NCBI GenBank assembly: GCA_947474395.1
Contig: CANJID010000030.1
Coordinates: 1 to 47,708, forward strand
Length of the DNA: 47,708 nt
Source of the DNA: Caulobacterales bacterium
GTDB lineage: Bacteria; Pseudomonadota; Alphaproteobacteria; Caulobacterales; Caulobacteraceae
Reading direction: 5' to 3'
Of this stretch, positions 34,814 through 43,694 are shown piece by piece. A program made the translations under genes and the position numbers. Numbering within the stretch: position 1 is the stretch's first letter; each line of letters starts with the position of its first letter. The notes under the pieces were generated by a model, which was not told the origin of the DNA, ran no database searches, and was given only the letters and a program-made list of their open reading frames with translations.

Positions 34814-36763
34814 TCAGTATCTCCAGCGCAGGCTGGCGTAGACGTTCCGCGGAATGTCCTTCCTGGGAATGGAGCCGTTGATGAACTCGGTGTGCCGGTC
34901 GTCCTGGATGTTGGTGGCGGCGATCGCCAGCTCAACGTGCTGGGAGACGCGCCACCCCAGCCGGGCGTCCAGGCCGATGTAGGACGGGACCGCAGGGCTC
35001 GGCAGGCTGGCGACCGAGCGCGCGCCGAGGTCGAGCTCCAGATTGCCCGGCAGGTTCATGTAGGAGCGCAGCGACAGCTGGCGCTTCGGGTCGTTGCCGG
35101 CGAAGGCGACGCCGAAGATGTCCCGGCTGCCGGGCCGCAGCTCCAGCGACTTGTGCTGCAGGTTCACCCCGGCGCTTAAGCGCCACCAGGGCCGCACCGC
35201 GAAGTCGCCCCAGGCCTCGAGCCCGTAGGTGCGCCCCCGCATGCCGTTGGCGATCACCAGGGGGAAGATGCGGACGGGCGTCGCCTCGGCGGTCCTGAGG
35301 TCGTCGTAGTCGTTGTAGTAGGCCGAGATCGAGACCGTGGCCGCCTTGACCGGCCGGCCGCGGTAGCCGATCTCGTAGGCGATGAGGCGCTCGGACTTGA
35401 AGTCAGGGCCCCCGGCGACGAGGCCGGTGTTCATCAGGTCGGTGTCGAAGCGCGAGGGCGTGCGCACCGCCCGGCTGACCGCCGACCACAGGGTGGTCTT
35501 GTCCGACACGCGCCAGGCCAGGCGCAGGTTCGGCATGTACTCCAGGCCGGTATAGCTGTTGTCCTCCAGCTTCAGGCCCACGGTCAGGGACAGGGCGCCG
35601 GTGAGGGCGATCTGGTCCTGGACGAACAGGTTGCTGCGGTGGAGGTTTCGACTCGCCGGGGTGAGGAAGCTGGTGCCCTTGCCCGGGGTGAAGTCGTCGC
35701 CGATGGCCCGGTAGCCGCCGCCCACCACCAAGGCATGACGCGACCCGAGGGCGACGCTGTACTGCCCGTCGACGTCGTAGGTGTTCACCGTCGAGATGAT
35801 CCCGGTGACGGTCTTGCGGCTGGCGCGGTCGTAATAGGCCTGGGCGGTGAAGGCGCCCCCGCCGGCGAAGGTCCGGGTCCAGCGGCCCAGCACATTGCCG
35901 TCGCTGAAGCTGTTGTCCCTGACCTGGCCGGCCAGGGATTCGGAGTAGCCGTGGATGAGGTCGCCCTGGAGGGTGAAGGCGTCCGTCTGGCCGCCCCAGT
36001 CGGCGCGGAAACCGGTCTGCAGCTTGGTGAAGGCGTCGTGGGCGTCGCCCCCCGTGGCGGTGGCCAGGGCGTCGCGGTCGCTCGCCGCGGCGTAGATCCG
36101 GAAGGCGCCGTTGGAGCCGAAGGCGCCCCCGTAGCGCAGGCCCATGTCCTTGGAGTTCACCCCGAAGCCGGCGCCGACGTAGCCGCCCTGGGTCGCCCGG
36201 GCGCTGCGGGTGACGACGTTGATCACCCCGTTGACCGCATTGGCGCCCCACAGGGCTCCGCCGGGACCGCTGATCACCTCGATCCGGTCCACGTCCTCCA
36301 GCAGGACGTCCTGGGCGTCCCAGAACACCCCGGAATAGAGGGGGGTGTAGACGCTCCGGCCGTCGATCAGCACCTCCAGCTTGTTGGCGGTGGCGGTGGA
36401 GTGGTTGAAGCCGCGGGCGGAGACTCCGTAGGTGGCCGCGTCGCTGCGGCCGACCTGGAGGTTGGGGGCCAGGCGCAGGGCCTCGACCAGGCTGGTCGCG
36501 CCCGAGCGCCGAATGTCCTCGTTCGAGATGACGTAGATCGCCGCGGGGGCCTCGCTGAGAGGCTCGGGCCGTTTGGATACCGAGGTGATCTCCACGTCCA
36601 CCAGCTGGTCGATGGAAAGGGCGCCGAGGTCCTCCAGGCCGAGGGCGTAGTCGGCCCGGGCCGACCCCACGCCGAGGGCGGCGCCGGCCACCAGGGCGAG
36701 GGCCCCCACCTGTGCGGCGCGCGCGACGCCGCAGCCTCCCCGCCGCCTGGAATTGCGGTTCAT
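34814..36763 (-). CDS. TonB-dependent outer-membrane receptor, YfiR/kinase operon
   Basis: 649 residues. A signal peptide (to about residue 36, ending ARAD) is followed by LEDLGALSIDQLVDVEITSVSKRPEPLSEAPAAIYVIS, a TonB-box-like region and plug domain, with RSGATSLVEALRLAPNLQV and GPGGALWGANAVNGVINVVTR. The 22-strand barrel ends in the C-terminal aromatic RWRY. It heads an operon with YfiR-like and kinase genes, an arrangement seen in many proteobacteria, which suggests that it signals as well as transports. The start at 36763 was preferred over an upstream ATG at 36808 because it directly opens the Arg-rich signal sequence. Confidence 0.92.
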   Translation of the reverse strand: MNRNSRRRGGCGVARAAQVGALALVAGAALGVGSARADYALGLEDLGALSIDQLVDVEITSVSKRPEPLSEAPAAIYVISNEDIRRSGATSLVEALRLAPNLQVGRSDAATYGVSARGFNHSTATANKLEVLIDGRSVYTPLYSGVFWDAQDVLLEDVDRIEVISGPGGALWGANAVNGVINVVTRSARATQGGYVGAGFGVNSKDMGLRYGGAFGSNGAFRIYAAASDRDALATATGGDAHDAFTKLQTGFRADWGGQTDAFTLQGDLIHGYSESLAGQVRDNSFSDGNVLGRWTRTFAGGGAFTAQAYYDRASRKTVTGIISTVNTYDVDGQYSVALGSRHALVVGGGYRAIGDDFTPGKGTSFLTPASRNLHRSNLFVQDQIALTGALSLTVGLKLEDNSYTGLEYMPNLRLAWRVSDKTTLWSAVSRAVRTPSRFDTDLMNTGLVAGGPDFKSERLIAYEIGYRGRPVKAATVSISAYYNDYDDLRTAEATPVRIFPLVIANGMRGRTYGLEAWGDFAVRPWWRLSAGVNLQHKSLELRPGSRDIFGVAFAGNDPKRQLSLRSYMNLPGNLELDLGARSVASLPSPAVPSYIGLDARLGWRVSQHVELAIAATNIQDDRHTEFINGSIPRKDIPRNVYASLRWRY

Positions 36764-36813
36764 CGGGCGCACGCGCGGAACCAAAGCCTCCTCCCCCGTC
36801 AGCAGCATTTCAA

Positions 36814-37641
36814 TCAGCTTCGCTTCGGCGCACGAAGCGAAATCTTCGGAAAATCCGTCACTTCCTCCCCGGCCGGCATGGTGCGGGGCCAGGCCCCAAA
36901 ACTGGTCACCGTCGCGGCGAGCAGCCGGAGCATTTCGCGCTCATAGGCCTCGTCGCACCGCTCGGTGGACACCACCACGCCGATCGCTCCGAGCACGCGT
37001 CCGCCCTCGGACAGGCACACCGCCCGCCCGGTCCAGCCGGTCGCATATTCCCCGTTGCTAATGGCGTACCCCTCCCGGCGGATCGCCTCGATCTCCCGCC
37101 ATAACGCTTCACCGGACACAATGGTTCGCGGGGTGAAGGGCTTGAATGCGGTGCGGGCGATGTAGGCGTCGATTTCCGCGTCGCTGCCGTGGGCCAGGAG
37201 CACCTTGCCCCAGGAGGTCGGATAAAGGGGCGCGAGCCGGCTGAGGGGAATCTCGATCTGGCGGGCGTGCTGCGACGAGCGGGCGACCACCAGCTCCGAA
37301 TAGTCGCCCCGGAGCTCGTAATAGGCCGCCACGGCGTCCAGGGCCGTGGATAGCTCGCGGACCAGCAGGCGAATGCCGTCGCTCATCCTGTCCGGGCGGG
37401 CGCCAAGCTGGGAGAGGTCCGCCACGCTCGGGCCCAACTGGTAGGCGCGGTGCGGTTCGCGGGCCTGCTCAACATAGCCGCGAGCCGCCAGGGTGTTGAG
37501 AAGGTGGAACAGGCTGCTCTTGGGAATCGCCAGACGATCGGAAAGCTCGGCGAAGCTCTGCGGCCGGCCTGACGCCAAGGCCTCCAGGAGATCGAGCACC
37601 CGGGCGGCCGACTTGACATTGAAGCTGCGGGAATTCGGCAT
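36814..37641 (-). CDS. IclR-family transcriptional regulator
   Basis: 275 residues. The winged helix (SAARVLDLLEALASGRPQSFAELSDRLAIPKSSLFHLLNTLAARGYVEQ) occupies about residues 10-60; the effector domain contains ELVVARSSQHARQIEIPLSRLAPLYPTSWGKVLLAH and GYAISNGEYATGWTGRAVCLSEGGRVLGAIGVVV. IclR regulators commonly control catabolic operons and bind small organic acids. It is divergent from the large TonB receptor operon at 38021 and lies 50 bases upstream of the smaller TonB/YfiR/kinase operon on its own strand, so either could be the target. The start MPNSRSFNVKSA was chosen by family fit. Confidence 0.92.
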   Translation of the reverse strand: MPNSRSFNVKSAARVLDLLEALASGRPQSFAELSDRLAIPKSSLFHLLNTLAARGYVEQAREPHRAYQLGPSVADLSQLGARPDRMSDGIRLLVRELSTALDAVAAYYELRGDYSELVVARSSQHARQIEIPLSRLAPLYPTSWGKVLLAHGSDAEIDAYIARTAFKPFTPRTIVSGEALWREIEAIRREGYAISNGEYATGWTGRAVCLSEGGRVLGAIGVVVSTERCDEAYEREMLRLLAATVTSFGAWPRTMPAGEEVTDFPKISLRAPKRS

Positions 37642-38020
37642 AGGGTCCTCTATGCGGGCGGCGCCCTGCCCGCCCACGCGCGGGCGAAGCCGGAAGCGCC
37701 GGACGCCCGCCATATTGGCGCCGATCATTCATGTATGTGAACTGCTTTACAGCGTTCAGGGGCGTGATCTACGGTTTCAACGACGACTCCGGCGCTCGTT
37801 TTGCGCCTGGAGGTAGTATGGGAGGGGAGCCGGATCTCGAAGACGCGCCCAAAGAGCACGTAAACCGTGCCGGGCGACGACACTGTGACGACCCCGGCGG
37901 GGGCTCGCTTGACGAGCGTCGCCTGGGCGATCCGGGGGTCTTCAGGTCCATCACCCGAACAACGCCGGGCAAAACCGGCGGATATCGGATTTGGGCGTTC
38001 AGGAAGCGCGAGGGGCATAA
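37642..38020. promoter_or_regulatory. Divergent regulatory region between IclR gene and receptor operon
   Basis: 379 bases with no supported gene. It must contain the promoters of both genes and probably the IclR operator. Visible structures are small hairpins: GGCGC/GCGCC near 37790-37810, GCTCG/CGAGC near 37904-37918, and CGCCGG/CCGGCG (37963-37980, loop GCAAAA) in the leader about 40 bases before the receptor ATG. I cannot assign an operator with confidence. Short ORFs crossing it are not supported. Confidence 0.5.
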
Positions 38021-41000
38021 ATGTCTGCAATGAAGAATCGTAATCTGGCCGCGGCGGCACGCCGGGCCGGTTTGGCGTCTGTCAGCCTGTTGGCGGTGGT
38101 CGTGGCGACGGGGGCGGCCAGCATGGCCTACGCCCAGGACACGGCGGCCGATGAAGTGGTGGTCACCGGCTCGCGCATCAATCGCACCGGCTTCACCACC
38201 CCGACCCCGGTCACCGTGCTTGGGGCGGCGCAGATCGAGCAGCTCAACATCACCAACGCCGGTGCGGGCATCACCCAGATGCCGGCCTTCCGGCCCAGCC
38301 TGAACCCGACCACCAACGGCTTCGGCTCCTTCAACGTCGGCGCCCAGATCGCCAACCTGCGCGGCCTCGGCCAGGCGCGGAACCTGGTGCTGGTCGACGG
38401 CCGCCGGTTCGCCCCGGGCACCCGCGAAGGTTCGGTCGACCTCAACCTGATCCCCAGCCTGCTGATCGATCGGACTGAGGTGGTCACCGGCGGCGCCTCG
38501 GCGGCGTACGGCTCGGACGCCATCGCGGGCGTCGTGAACGTGATCCTCGCCAAGCGCCTGACCGGCATCAAGGGCGTGGTCGACTACGGCGTCACTGGCA
38601 AGGGCGACGGCCAGAACTACCACGGGGGCCTGGCCGGGGGCATGGACCTCTTCGGCGGCAAGGGCCACATCATCGCCGGCGGCGAATACGACAAGCAGAG
38701 GGGCATCGGAAGCTGCCTGACCGCGCGTCCCGACTGGTGCCGTCCGGGCATCGTCGTCAGCAACACCGGCGCCCTGTCCGATCCGACCCTGCCGCGCAAC
38801 GTGCGCTACAACTACAGCGGCGGCTATCCGTACAACCAGGCCGGCGTGATCAGCATCCTGAACAACACCACCGCCGCGACGGCGGCCGTGCGGGGCCTGT
38901 CGCCCACCGGCGCCATCACCTTCAGCGACACCGGCGCGGTGCTGCCGTTCAACGTCGGCAAGCCGGCGAGCGGCAACGCCTCGGCCGGCGGCGATGGCCC
39001 CTCGCCCTACAACTTCACTGAGCTGCTGGTCCCGACCGACCGGTACGCGCTCTACAGCCACATGGATTACGACTTCAATCCGAACCTGAAGGGCTTCATC
39101 GAAGGCTCCTACGGCCACACCCATGGCGACACCCGGCAGTCGGTGTACTTCGGCACGCCGATCCAGATCTTCGCGGACAACCCCTACATTCCGACGGCCG
39201 TGCGAACGGCTCTGGGGACGAATCTGGGGGGGGCGGCGCCGTCGGCCACTCCGGCCACGGCGCGTCCCAACAACGCCACCGGCAACTGCGGCACGGGCGT
39301 CGCCTTCTGCCTGGCTCGCCTGGGCAACCGCCAGGGCGTCTCCAACTCCACGGCGACCACCTGGCGCGTTACGGCCGGCCTTTCCGGCGACTTCAACGAC
39401 AAGTGGAAGTGGGACGGCTATTACCAGTACGGCCGGACCCATCGCGTCCAGGGCATCAACGACCAGATCGTGACCGGTGGTTCGCGCGTGATCGCCCAGT
39501 CCGCGAACGGGATTTCCGATCCGGGCGCCTACGCCTTCTACCAATGGGCGACGGACGCCGTGTACGACCCCGCGGACGCCGCCCTGCCGGCGGCGAACCG
39601 GCGGATCGTCTGCCGGGCCACGATCAGCGCCGATGCTGCGCTGCGCGCGGCGGCGGCGGGCTGCGTGCCGCTCAATCCGTTCGGCCAGAACGCGCCGTCC
39701 AAGGCGTCCCTCGACTACATCTACCGCACCCTGATCGAGGACACGACGATCCAGCAACACGTGGTGGCGGGCAACGTTCAGGGCGAGCTGTGGAACCTGA
39801 CCGGCGCCGGCCCCCTCTCCGTCGCGGCCGGCCTCGAGTACCGGGCGGACAGGATCGTCAACAACCACGACCGCCTGTCGCAGGTGTTCGCCTACTTCCA
39901 GAACTTCGGCGCCGACTACCACGCGAAAATGAACGTGGCCGAAGCCTATGTGGAAGCCGACCTGCCCCTCCTGAAGGACTACGGCTGGGCCAAGAACCTC
40001 AGCCTGAACGCGGCGGCCCGCCAGACCAAGTACAAGCTCGACGGCTTCGGCGGCTACAACCAGTCCACCGGCAAGAACACCATCGACGCCACCACCTGGA
40101 AGGTGGGCCTGCTCTACGATCCCGTCGACTGGCTGCGCTTCCGCCTGACCCGCTCGCGGGACATCCGGGCGCCGAACTTCCAGGAGCTGTTCGCGGCCTC
40201 GGCCTCGAGCTTCACGGCGGTCACCAACCCCTACATCACCGGCAACCCCTCGCAGTTCCCGGTGGGCCTGAACGGGGGCAACCCGCAACTGTCCGCTGAA
40301 AAGGCCCTGACCACGACCTACGGCTTCGTGTTCCAGCCGCACTACGGCTGGCTCGACCGCCTGCGGGTGTCCGTCGACTATTACGACATCAACATCAGGG
40401 GCTACGTCGGCACCGCCGGCGGCGCGCAGAACATCGTCAACCGCTGCTTCACCGACGGCCCGACCTCGCTCACCTGCCCCTTCTTCAGCCGGGACGCTGC
40501 GAACAACCTCACGGAAGTCCGCAACATCAACCTGAACCTGCAGAACCTGCGCAACACCGGCGTGGACGTGGAAGGCGATTACCGCTTGCCGCTGAACGTT
40601 GTGAACGACAAGTGGGTGGGCGACTTCAGCCTGCGAGTGCTGGCTTCGCGGACCATCGACAGCAAGACCAACCTGTTCGGCGTGATCACCAACAACGCCG
40701 GCGACACCGGCGGCGGCGGCTCGCCCGACTGGCTGCTGAACGTCTACACGACCTACGCGGTCGGGCCGGCTTCGGTGACCCTGTCGGCCCGCTACATCAC
40801 GCCGGGCGTGACGAGCGGCCTGCGGGTCGGGCCGGACGCTCCGGGCTACAGCCTGACCAACGTCAACGGCATCAACGACAACTACGTCAAGAGCGCCTAC
40901 TACCTGAACCTGAACGGCAGCTACAACATCATGAACAAGGGTGGCCGCCGCCTGCAGGTGTTCGGCCAGATCCAGAACCTGATGAACGCCGAGCCCCCGC

Positions 41001-41089
41001 GGACCGGCGGTGGTCAGTATCCGACCAACCCGACCTACTTCGACCAACTTGGCCGGCAATTCCGGTTCGGCCTGCGCTTCAACTACTAA
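38021..41089 (+). CDS. Large TonB-dependent receptor (catabolic-type)
   Basis: 1022 residues with a long signal peptide ending AYAQ (about residue 39), as in Caulobacter and sphingomonad receptors. The TonB box/plug begins DEVVVTGSRINRTGF, and plug motifs RNLVLVDGRRFAPGT and VVTGGASAAYGSDAIAGVVNVIL are typical of the large oar-like receptors. The barrel ends FRFGLRFNY. An AGGGG site precedes the ATG; a second ATG three codons on is possible. The IclR gene is divergent and three pairs of secreted proteins follow, so it probably imports a substrate handled by those proteins. Substrate unknown; not an evident siderophore receptor. Confidence 0.93.
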   Translation: MSAMKNRNLAAAARRAGLASVSLLAVVVATGAASMAYAQDTAADEVVVTGSRINRTGFTTPTPVTVLGAAQIEQLNITNAGAGITQMPAFRPSLNPTTNGFGSFNVGAQIANLRGLGQARNLVLVDGRRFAPGTREGSVDLNLIPSLLIDRTEVVTGGASAAYGSDAIAGVVNVILAKRLTGIKGVVDYGVTGKGDGQNYHGGLAGGMDLFGGKGHIIAGGEYDKQRGIGSCLTARPDWCRPGIVVSNTGALSDPTLPRNVRYNYSGGYPYNQAGVISILNNTTAATAAVRGLSPTGAITFSDTGAVLPFNVGKPASGNASAGGDGPSPYNFTELLVPTDRYALYSHMDYDFNPNLKGFIEGSYGHTHGDTRQSVYFGTPIQIFADNPYIPTAVRTALGTNLGGAAPSATPATARPNNATGNCGTGVAFCLARLGNRQGVSNSTATTWRVTAGLSGDFNDKWKWDGYYQYGRTHRVQGINDQIVTGGSRVIAQSANGISDPGAYAFYQWATDAVYDPADAALPAANRRIVCRATISADAALRAAAAGCVPLNPFGQNAPSKASLDYIYRTLIEDTTIQQHVVAGNVQGELWNLTGAGPLSVAAGLEYRADRIVNNHDRLSQVFAYFQNFGADYHAKMNVAEAYVEADLPLLKDYGWAKNLSLNAAARQTKYKLDGFGGYNQSTGKNTIDATTWKVGLLYDPVDWLRFRLTRSRDIRAPNFQELFAASASSFTAVTNPYITGNPSQFPVGLNGGNPQLSAEKALTTTYGFVFQPHYGWLDRLRVSVDYYDINIRGYVGTAGGAQNIVNRCFTDGPTSLTCPFFSRDAANNLTEVRNINLNLQNLRNTGVDVEGDYRLPLNVVNDKWVGDFSLRVLASRTIDSKTNLFGVITNNAGDTGGGGSPDWLLNVYTTYAVGPASVTLSARYITPGVTSGLRVGPDAPGYSLTNVNGINDNYVKSAYYLNLNGSYNIMNKGGRRLQVFGQIQNLMNAEPPRTGGGQYPTNPTYFDQLGRQFRFGLRFNY

Positions 41090-41181
41090 ACCAAGAACGG
41101 GATGCGGCGGGCGGTCAGACGCCCGCCGCAATCTCCGCGCACAGTCACAACGCCGCTACGTCGGCGCAGGGAACGAAACGT

Positions 41182-41943
41182 ATGAAGACAGTAGCGTTCA
41201 ACTGGGCCCCGGCTTTCGCAGTCGCGGCGGCTTGCGCCCTGATCACCGCGGGACAGGCCCAGGCCGCGGCCGCGGCTCGTCCCGACTTCACGGGCGTGTG
41301 GACCAACGCCGGCGCCCCGGCGCTGGGCGGCACCACCAACGTGGCCGCCCCGACGCCCCCCATCCGACCCGCGGTCAAGGTCCGGGTCGACGCCTTCAAC
41401 GCCTTGATTAATCCCACGGGCGAGACCGCCGGCCAGTACTGCCTCGGCTACGGCATGCCTCAGTCCACTTTGGGATCGGGCGGCTATCCGCTGGAGATCA
41501 TCCAGCGGCCCGAGCAGATCACCACCATCTCCGAGGCCCACACCGAGGTGCGTCACATCTACTTCGGCGCGCGCAACGCCCCCGAGGACGAGCGCCTCCC
41601 GGGCCGTAACGGCTATTCCTCCGGCCGCTGGGAAGGCGCCGTGCTGGTGGTGGAGACCGACAACCTGGTCGAGCAGCTTGACCAGCGGCAGTGGCCCCAC
41701 TCTGACGAGGCCACGATCGTCGAGCGCTATTACCTGGAGCCGAAGCCCGACGCTCAGGGGCGACGCATCCTGGTCGACGAGCTGACCATGACCGATCCGA
41801 AGTTCTACACCGCCCCGGTGAAGGCCACGAAGCGCTGGGCCCAGATACCGAACGGGCGGTTGCTCAACTACGAATGCCCCGAAGAGACCTGGCACATACG
41901 GTTGGAAGCCCTGGCGAAGGCCAAGGGCGTTTCGCTTCCGTAA
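41182..41943 (+). CDS. Secreted protein of unknown function, large family, copy 1
   Basis: 253 residues with a signal peptide (ALITAGQAQAAA). The mature protein starts RPDFTGVWTNAG, a phrase common in secreted proteins of this kind. Conserved features shared with copies 2 and 3 are a Cys followed by GMP (YCLGYGMPQ), YPLEIIQRPEQITTISEAHTEVRHIYFGAR, GRWEGAVLVVETDNL, HSDEATIVERYYL and a late Tyr-x-Cys (NYECPEE). The two Cys residues probably form a disulfide. This is the most divergent copy. No Pfam name is known to me. It follows the receptor by 92 bases and precedes the first small DUF6152-like gene by 45 bases. Confidence 0.75.
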   Translation: MKTVAFNWAPAFAVAAACALITAGQAQAAAAARPDFTGVWTNAGAPALGGTTNVAAPTPPIRPAVKVRVDAFNALINPTGETAGQYCLGYGMPQSTLGSGGYPLEIIQRPEQITTISEAHTEVRHIYFGARNAPEDERLPGRNGYSSGRWEGAVLVVETDNLVEQLDQRQWPHSDEATIVERYYLEPKPDAQGRRILVDELTMTDPKFYTAPVKATKRWAQIPNGRLLNYECPEETWHIRLEALAKAKGVSLP

Positions 41944-41988
41944 GGCAAACAATTCAGGCGGGGGCGCACTAACGCTCAGGAGTCACAC

Positions 41989-42414
41989 ATGAAGACAGCA
42001 ATCATCGCCACCATAGCCGCCGCGGCCGCCCTCGGCCTCGCCACCGGCGCCTCGGCCCACCACTCGGCGGTCCAGTTCGATTTCGGCAAGCAGGCCCAGT
42101 ACAAGGGCGTGGTGAAGACCTTCGAGGCTATCAATCCGCACATGCGGATGACCCTCATGGTCACCGGCGCCAAGGGCCCGCACGAAGTCGAGTTCGAAGG
42201 CCACTCCACCAACAACATGTACCGCAACGGCTACCGCAAGGGCATGGTCAACGTCGGCGACACCGTCACGGTGAACGTCGCGCCCATGAAGAACGGGACC
42301 GACGGCGGCTTCGTGGTGTCGGCTACGACCAAGGACGGCAAGTTCTTCGGCGCCAAGTCCACCCGCGCCCTCGACGCCGCCGCCGCCCAGAAGGCCGCCG
42401 AAGGCAAGCAGTAG
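41989..42414 (+). CDS. DUF6152-like small secreted protein, copy 1
   Basis: 141 residues: signal peptide (AAAAALGLATGASA) cut before HHSAVQFDFGKQAQYKGVVKTFEAINPHMRMTLMV. A beta-rich core resembles an OB-fold-like strand pattern (GVVKTF, MRMTLMV, TVTVNVAPMKNGTDGGFVVSA). The three small proteins of this cluster share His-His-Ser at the mature N-terminus, Gly-x-Val-Lys/Glu-x-Phe, a central Asn/Gln-Pro-His and Lys-Asn/Asp-Gly-x-x-Gly-Gly-Phe. This copy lacks the WxIEGMSPxxLxRxGW segment of the other two and has VEFEGHSTNNMYRNGY instead. Function unknown; metal binding is proposed from the His-rich terminus. Confidence 0.82.
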   Translation: MKTAIIATIAAAAALGLATGASAHHSAVQFDFGKQAQYKGVVKTFEAINPHMRMTLMVTGAKGPHEVEFEGHSTNNMYRNGYRKGMVNVGDTVTVNVAPMKNGTDGGFVVSATTKDGKFFGAKSTRALDAAAAQKAAEGKQ

Positions 42415-42445
42415 GCTCGCGCCTCAGCAAGCAGGAGTTGTTCGC

Positions 42446-43237
42446 TTGGTCATGCGTGATTTCGTTCGTGGCGCTTGCCTCCTGGGAAGCGTCCTGGCCT
42501 TCGCACTGTCCGCCGGCAGCGGGGACGCGGCGACGCCCGCCGCCGCCGGAAACCAGGGCCAGAGCTGGGACGCCATCAAGACCCTCCCCGCCTTCACCGG
42601 GGTCTATGAGCTGGCCCGGGGCCGCGGGGCGCCGACGGACGGACGGCGTGACACCCACGCGGTCTACACTCCGGCGGGCGCGGCGCAGCTGAAGGCCTAT
42701 CAGGCCACGCAGGCGGCGATCCGCGCCAAGGGCGGCACCGACGACAAGCAGACCGCCAACTGCCTGCCGCCGGGCATGCCCCAGATCATGGACCAGCCCT
42801 ACCCGATCGAGGTGCTGCTGACGCCGGGCAAGGTGACCCTGATCCAGGAAGCCTACATGCAGGTCCGGCACATCTACACCGACGGCCGCCCGCACCCCGA
42901 GGACCCGGACCTCACCTTCAACGGCGACTCCATCGGCCATTGGGAAGGCGACACCCTGGTGATCGACACCGTCGGCCTCGCGCCCGAGTCCATCCTGGAA
43001 GACGGCGTCCAGCACAGCGAGAAGATGCGCATCGTCGAGCGCTGGCGCCTGTCCGATCCCAACGTCCTGGAGATCCGCACGCGCATCGAGGATCCGGGCG
43101 TGCTGGCCCAGCCCTGGGAATACGTCGGCCGCTACGCCCGCCACGCGGACTGGCACATCGCCGAGTACATCTGCGAACAGAACAACCGCAACTCGGTCAA
43201 CGAAAAGGGCGAGGCGGGCATCAGGATCACTCAATAG
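42446..43237 (+). CDS. Secreted protein of unknown function, large family, copy 2
   Basis: About 263 residues. The best ribosome spacing (GCAGGAG nine bases before) favours a TTG start at 42446; an ATG two codons later is the alternative. A signal peptide ends near SGDAAT. The conserved block reads NCLPPGMPQIMDQPYPIEVLLTPGKVTLI, then QVRHIYTDGRPHPEDPDLTFNGDSIGHWEGDTLVIDTVGL, HSEKMRIVERWRL, RIEDPGVLAQPWEYVGRY and AEYICEQNN. The IGHWEGDTLVIDT phrase recurs in many secreted proteins of Sphingomonads and Caulobacterales without known activity. The two Cys (NC and YxC) are retained. Confidence 0.78.
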   Translation: MVMRDFVRGACLLGSVLAFALSAGSGDAATPAAAGNQGQSWDAIKTLPAFTGVYELARGRGAPTDGRRDTHAVYTPAGAAQLKAYQATQAAIRAKGGTDDKQTANCLPPGMPQIMDQPYPIEVLLTPGKVTLIQEAYMQVRHIYTDGRPHPEDPDLTFNGDSIGHWEGDTLVIDTVGLAPESILEDGVQHSEKMRIVERWRLSDPNVLEIRTRIEDPGVLAQPWEYVGRYARHADWHIAEYICEQNNRNSVNEKGEAGIRITQ

Positions 43238-43276
43238 GGGCTGGGGTCCGTATCGACGACATCAAGTGAGGTTACC

Positions 43277-43687
43277 ATGCAGATTCAATGGACCAAGGCG
43301 ACCCTGATCGGCCTGGCGGCCGCGGCCCTGGCGGGCGCGGCGGCGGCGCCGGCGCTGGCGCACCACTCCTTCGCCATGTTCGACAATACGATCGACAAGA
43401 CCCTCACCGGGACCGTCAAGAAATTTGATTGGACGAACCCTCATACCTTCATCTGGCTCGACACCAGCGCCACCGAGACCTGGGCGATCGAGGGGATGAG
43501 CCCGAACTTCCTGGCCCGTCGGGGGTGGAGCAAGCGCACCATCAACCCCGGCGACAAGATCTCGGTGACGCTCCATCCGCTGAAGGATGGCAGCAAGGGC
43601 GGCAGCTTCATGCGCCTGACCCTGCCGAACGGGCAGACCATGAGCATGTCGGGCCAGGCCCAGCCGGCCCAGCCGGCCCCGAACTAG
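43277..43687 (+). CDS. DUF6152-like small secreted protein, copy 2
   Basis: 136 residues. The signal peptide ends APALA, giving a mature start HHSFAMFDNTIDKTLTGTVKKFDWTNPHTFIWLD. It carries the standard DUF6152 pattern: TWAIEGMSPNFLARRGW, KRTINPGDKISVTLHPLKDGSKGGSFMRLTLPNG. The C-terminus is short and Gln/Pro/Ala-rich. It has its own ribosome site (GTGAGGTTACC) and lies 39 bases after copy 2 of the large family and seven bases before copy 3 of the large family. Confidence 0.88.
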   Translation: MQIQWTKATLIGLAAAALAGAAAAPALAHHSFAMFDNTIDKTLTGTVKKFDWTNPHTFIWLDTSATETWAIEGMSPNFLARRGWSKRTINPGDKISVTLHPLKDGSKGGSFMRLTLPNGQTMSMSGQAQPAQPAPN

Positions 43688-43694
43688 GCCGACC

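Noticed and set aside
37731-38060. Small ORFs on both strands between the IclR gene and the receptor
   Set aside because: No ribosome site or family resemblance, and both cross the receptor start region; treated as regulatory DNA.
37769-41131. Long minus-strand open frame of 1120 codons opposite the large TonB receptor
   Set aside because: It is the antisense shadow of a clear receptor gene in GC-rich DNA; the translation has no recognisable domain and is rich in Val, Asp, Gly and Arg as expected for a mirror frame.
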